From Myxococcus eversor (lineage in GTDB: Bacteria > Myxococcota > Myxococcia > Myxococcales > Myxococcaceae), in contig NZ_JAAIXY010000006.1 of assembly GCF_010894455.1 (NCBI RefSeq), positions 124,001 through 188,000 on the forward strand: a stretch of DNA of 64,000 nt, written 5' to 3'. The notes under the pieces are model-generated. The model saw only the letters and a program-made list of their open reading frames with translations. It ran no database searches and was not told the DNA's origin. Positions 62,951-64,000 of this stretch are shown one piece after another. The stretch's first letter is position 1, and each line of letters opens with the position of its first letter. The position numbers were made by a program, and so were the translations under genes.

Positions 62951-64000
62951 ACCGCATGCGGCGCCCCGTCCTCCTCGCCGCCCTCGGGGGCCTGGTGCTG
63001 GTGCTGGTGCTCGGTGGATGCATGCGCAAGGAGCCGCCGCCCCACCCGCCCGAGCCCGAGGCGGGTGTCAGCGCGACGTCAGCCCCCGGCGCCATCCTCT
63101 TCGTCTCCGCGGACACGCGCGGCTACCTGGGCCCCTGTGGCTGCAGCGAGAACATGCGCGGCGGCATCGCCCGGGCGGCCTTCCAGGTGCGCGAGGCGCG
63201 ACAGGGCACCCTGCCCGTGCTGTACGTGGACGGCGGCAACAGCCTCTTCGGTGAAACCACGCTCAAGCCCGGCCAGGTTCCCCAGGAGGAGCTGAAGGCG
63301 AAGGCGCTGGCGGACGCCATGCGGTTGATGGGGCTGGCGGTGCGTGCCACCGGGCCCCTGGACGACACGCGCGGCGCGGACTTCCGACAGGGGCTGGGAC
63401 TGCCCGAAGTCGCTGACGGCGCGGTGAAGCTGCTGCCCGCGGGCTCGCGCAAGGTAGCCGTCGTCGCCGCGGACTCGCCGGCCCAGCTCGTGGCGGCCAG
63501 TGCCAGGGCCCGCGCGGAGGGCGCGGACTTCGTGCTGGGGCTCTTGGATGCGCCCTTGGAAGAGGCGCAGAAGGCGGCGGAGACGCCGGGGCTCGCGGTG
63601 GACGTGCTGGTGGCCACGCGCTCCGCCACGGAGATGAGTGGGGAGCAGAACCGGCTGGTGAAGGCGTCGGTGCCCGTCGTCGCGCCGCAGAGCAAGGGCC
63701 GCTCGCTGGTGCGCGTGGACCTGAGCTACGCGCACCAGCCGGGACGCTTCACGCTCCAGAAGGGCCAGGCCGACCTGGAGCGCGAGGTGGCCGCGCTGGA
63801 GCAGCGCACCGCGCTCCTGGACAAGGAGATCAACCTCCCGGGCATCGACCCGAAGCTCAAGGCGCTCAAGCAGGCCAAGCGCGACGAGCTGGTGGCGCGC
63901 AGGCAGGCGCTGGTGACGGCGCCGCCCGCGTCATCGCCGGACGTGAATGGCTTCACGGTGCGCTTCGTGCCGCTGGAGTCGGGGCTGCCCTCGTCGCCGG
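62947..64000 (+). CDS. Partial gene: UshA/metallophosphoesterase-like lipoprotein with CGC motif
   Basis: An open frame from GTG at 62947 runs off the right edge (351 residues seen). It has a lipobox LVLGGC (C25). The next part, AILFVSADTRGYLGPCGCSENMRGGIARAAF (C64 and C66) and LPVLYVDGGNSLFGE, resembles the N-terminus of 5'-nucleotidase/UshA-like proteins that carry a GPCGC motif. A DFVLGLLDAPLEEA and VDVLVATRSATEM stretch continues the fold. A coiled-coil segment follows at about 275-300 (ADLEREVAALEQRTALLDKEI). It is coupled to the upstream response regulator by GTGA. Base usage is that of the neighbours. Confidence 0.72.
   Translation, partial: MNRMRRPVLLAALGGLVLVLVLGGCMRKEPPPHPPEPEAGVSATSAPGAILFVSADTRGYLGPCGCSENMRGGIARAAFQVREARQGTLPVLYVDGGNSLFGETTLKPGQVPQEELKAKALADAMRLMGLAVRATGPLDDTRGADFRQGLGLPEVADGAVKLLPAGSRKVAVVAADSPAQLVAASARARAEGADFVLGLLDAPLEEAQKAAETPGLAVDVLVATRSATEMSGEQNRLVKASVPVVAPQSKGRSLVRVDLSYAHQPGRFTLQKGQADLEREVAALEQRTALLDKEINLPGIDPKLKALKQAKRDELVARRQALVTAPPASSPDVNGFTVRFVPLESGLPSSP

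Overview
The window is high-GC DNA (about 70 % by eye) with near-complete third-position G/C bias and tightly packed genes that often overlap by 4 bases (ATGA/GTGA). The gene set suggests a predatory myxobacterium of the Myxococcaceae (Myxococcus, Corallococcus or Pyxidicoccus type): large multidomain Ser/Thr protein kinases with AAA/TPR modules, a non-flagellar type III secretion cluster, a SitA-like lipoprotein toxin with its immunity gene, many single-domain response regulators and an RNase E/G with an RGG tail. This assignment is inference from gene content. No rRNA, tRNA, CRISPR array, insertion sequence or prophage was seen.

Layout. 1-9.4 kb holds housekeeping genes: a partial K/R-rich protein, NAD+-dependent DNA ligase, acylphosphatase, a DUF3052 protein, RNase E/G with a structured leader, a YihY/BrkB membrane protein and an HU/IHF-type DNA-binding protein. 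9.4-18.4 kb (minus strand) is one translationally coupled type III secretion operon, transcribed as needle-like protein - sctI - sctJ - unknown - sctQ - fliO-like - sctR - sctS - sctT - sctU - sctV. From sctQ onward the order is that of flagellar operons. No ATPase, stator, SctD ring or secretin gene is in the window. 18.6-21.6 kb has small signalling genes (PilZ, response regulator, zinc-ribbon/TPR protein, STAS-like protein).

21.7-30.2 kb (minus strand) is a complete moxR-DUF58-(DUF4381-like)-batA-batB-batC-batD-batE operon. 30.4-34.5 kb carries an alpha/beta hydrolase, an M14 carboxypeptidase and an immunity/toxin pair. The toxin's nuclease domain is cut by an in-frame TAG lying between its catalytic motifs. 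34.6-37.4 kb is a DUF2157 - DUF4401 - GDYXXLXY membrane operon. 37.4-38.5 kb is a small Cys/His-rich protein plus a heme-oxygenase-like protein behind a sigma-70 promoter overlapped by a Fur-box-like palindrome.

39.4-48.2 kb has a sigma-54 activator divergent from a 1156-aa kinase/AAA/TPR protein, followed by an unknown 218-aa protein, a canonical YcaO cyclodehydratase and a long TfuA protein. This is a thioamidation-type locus with no visible short precursor peptide, and is one of the two best candidates for an undescribed system; the other is the type III cluster with its needle-like subunit. 48.3-56.3 kb has a methyltransferase with a histone-H1-like tail, an LPG-synthase-type membrane protein, a CBS protein, an atypical sigma factor, a response regulator and a second giant kinase with a degenerate cyclase domain. 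56.4-64 kb has a ZIP transporter, an envelope operon (COG3014 lipoprotein, LpoB-like lipoprotein, two secreted proteins), an MscS channel, a response regulator and a partial metallophosphoesterase-like lipoprotein.
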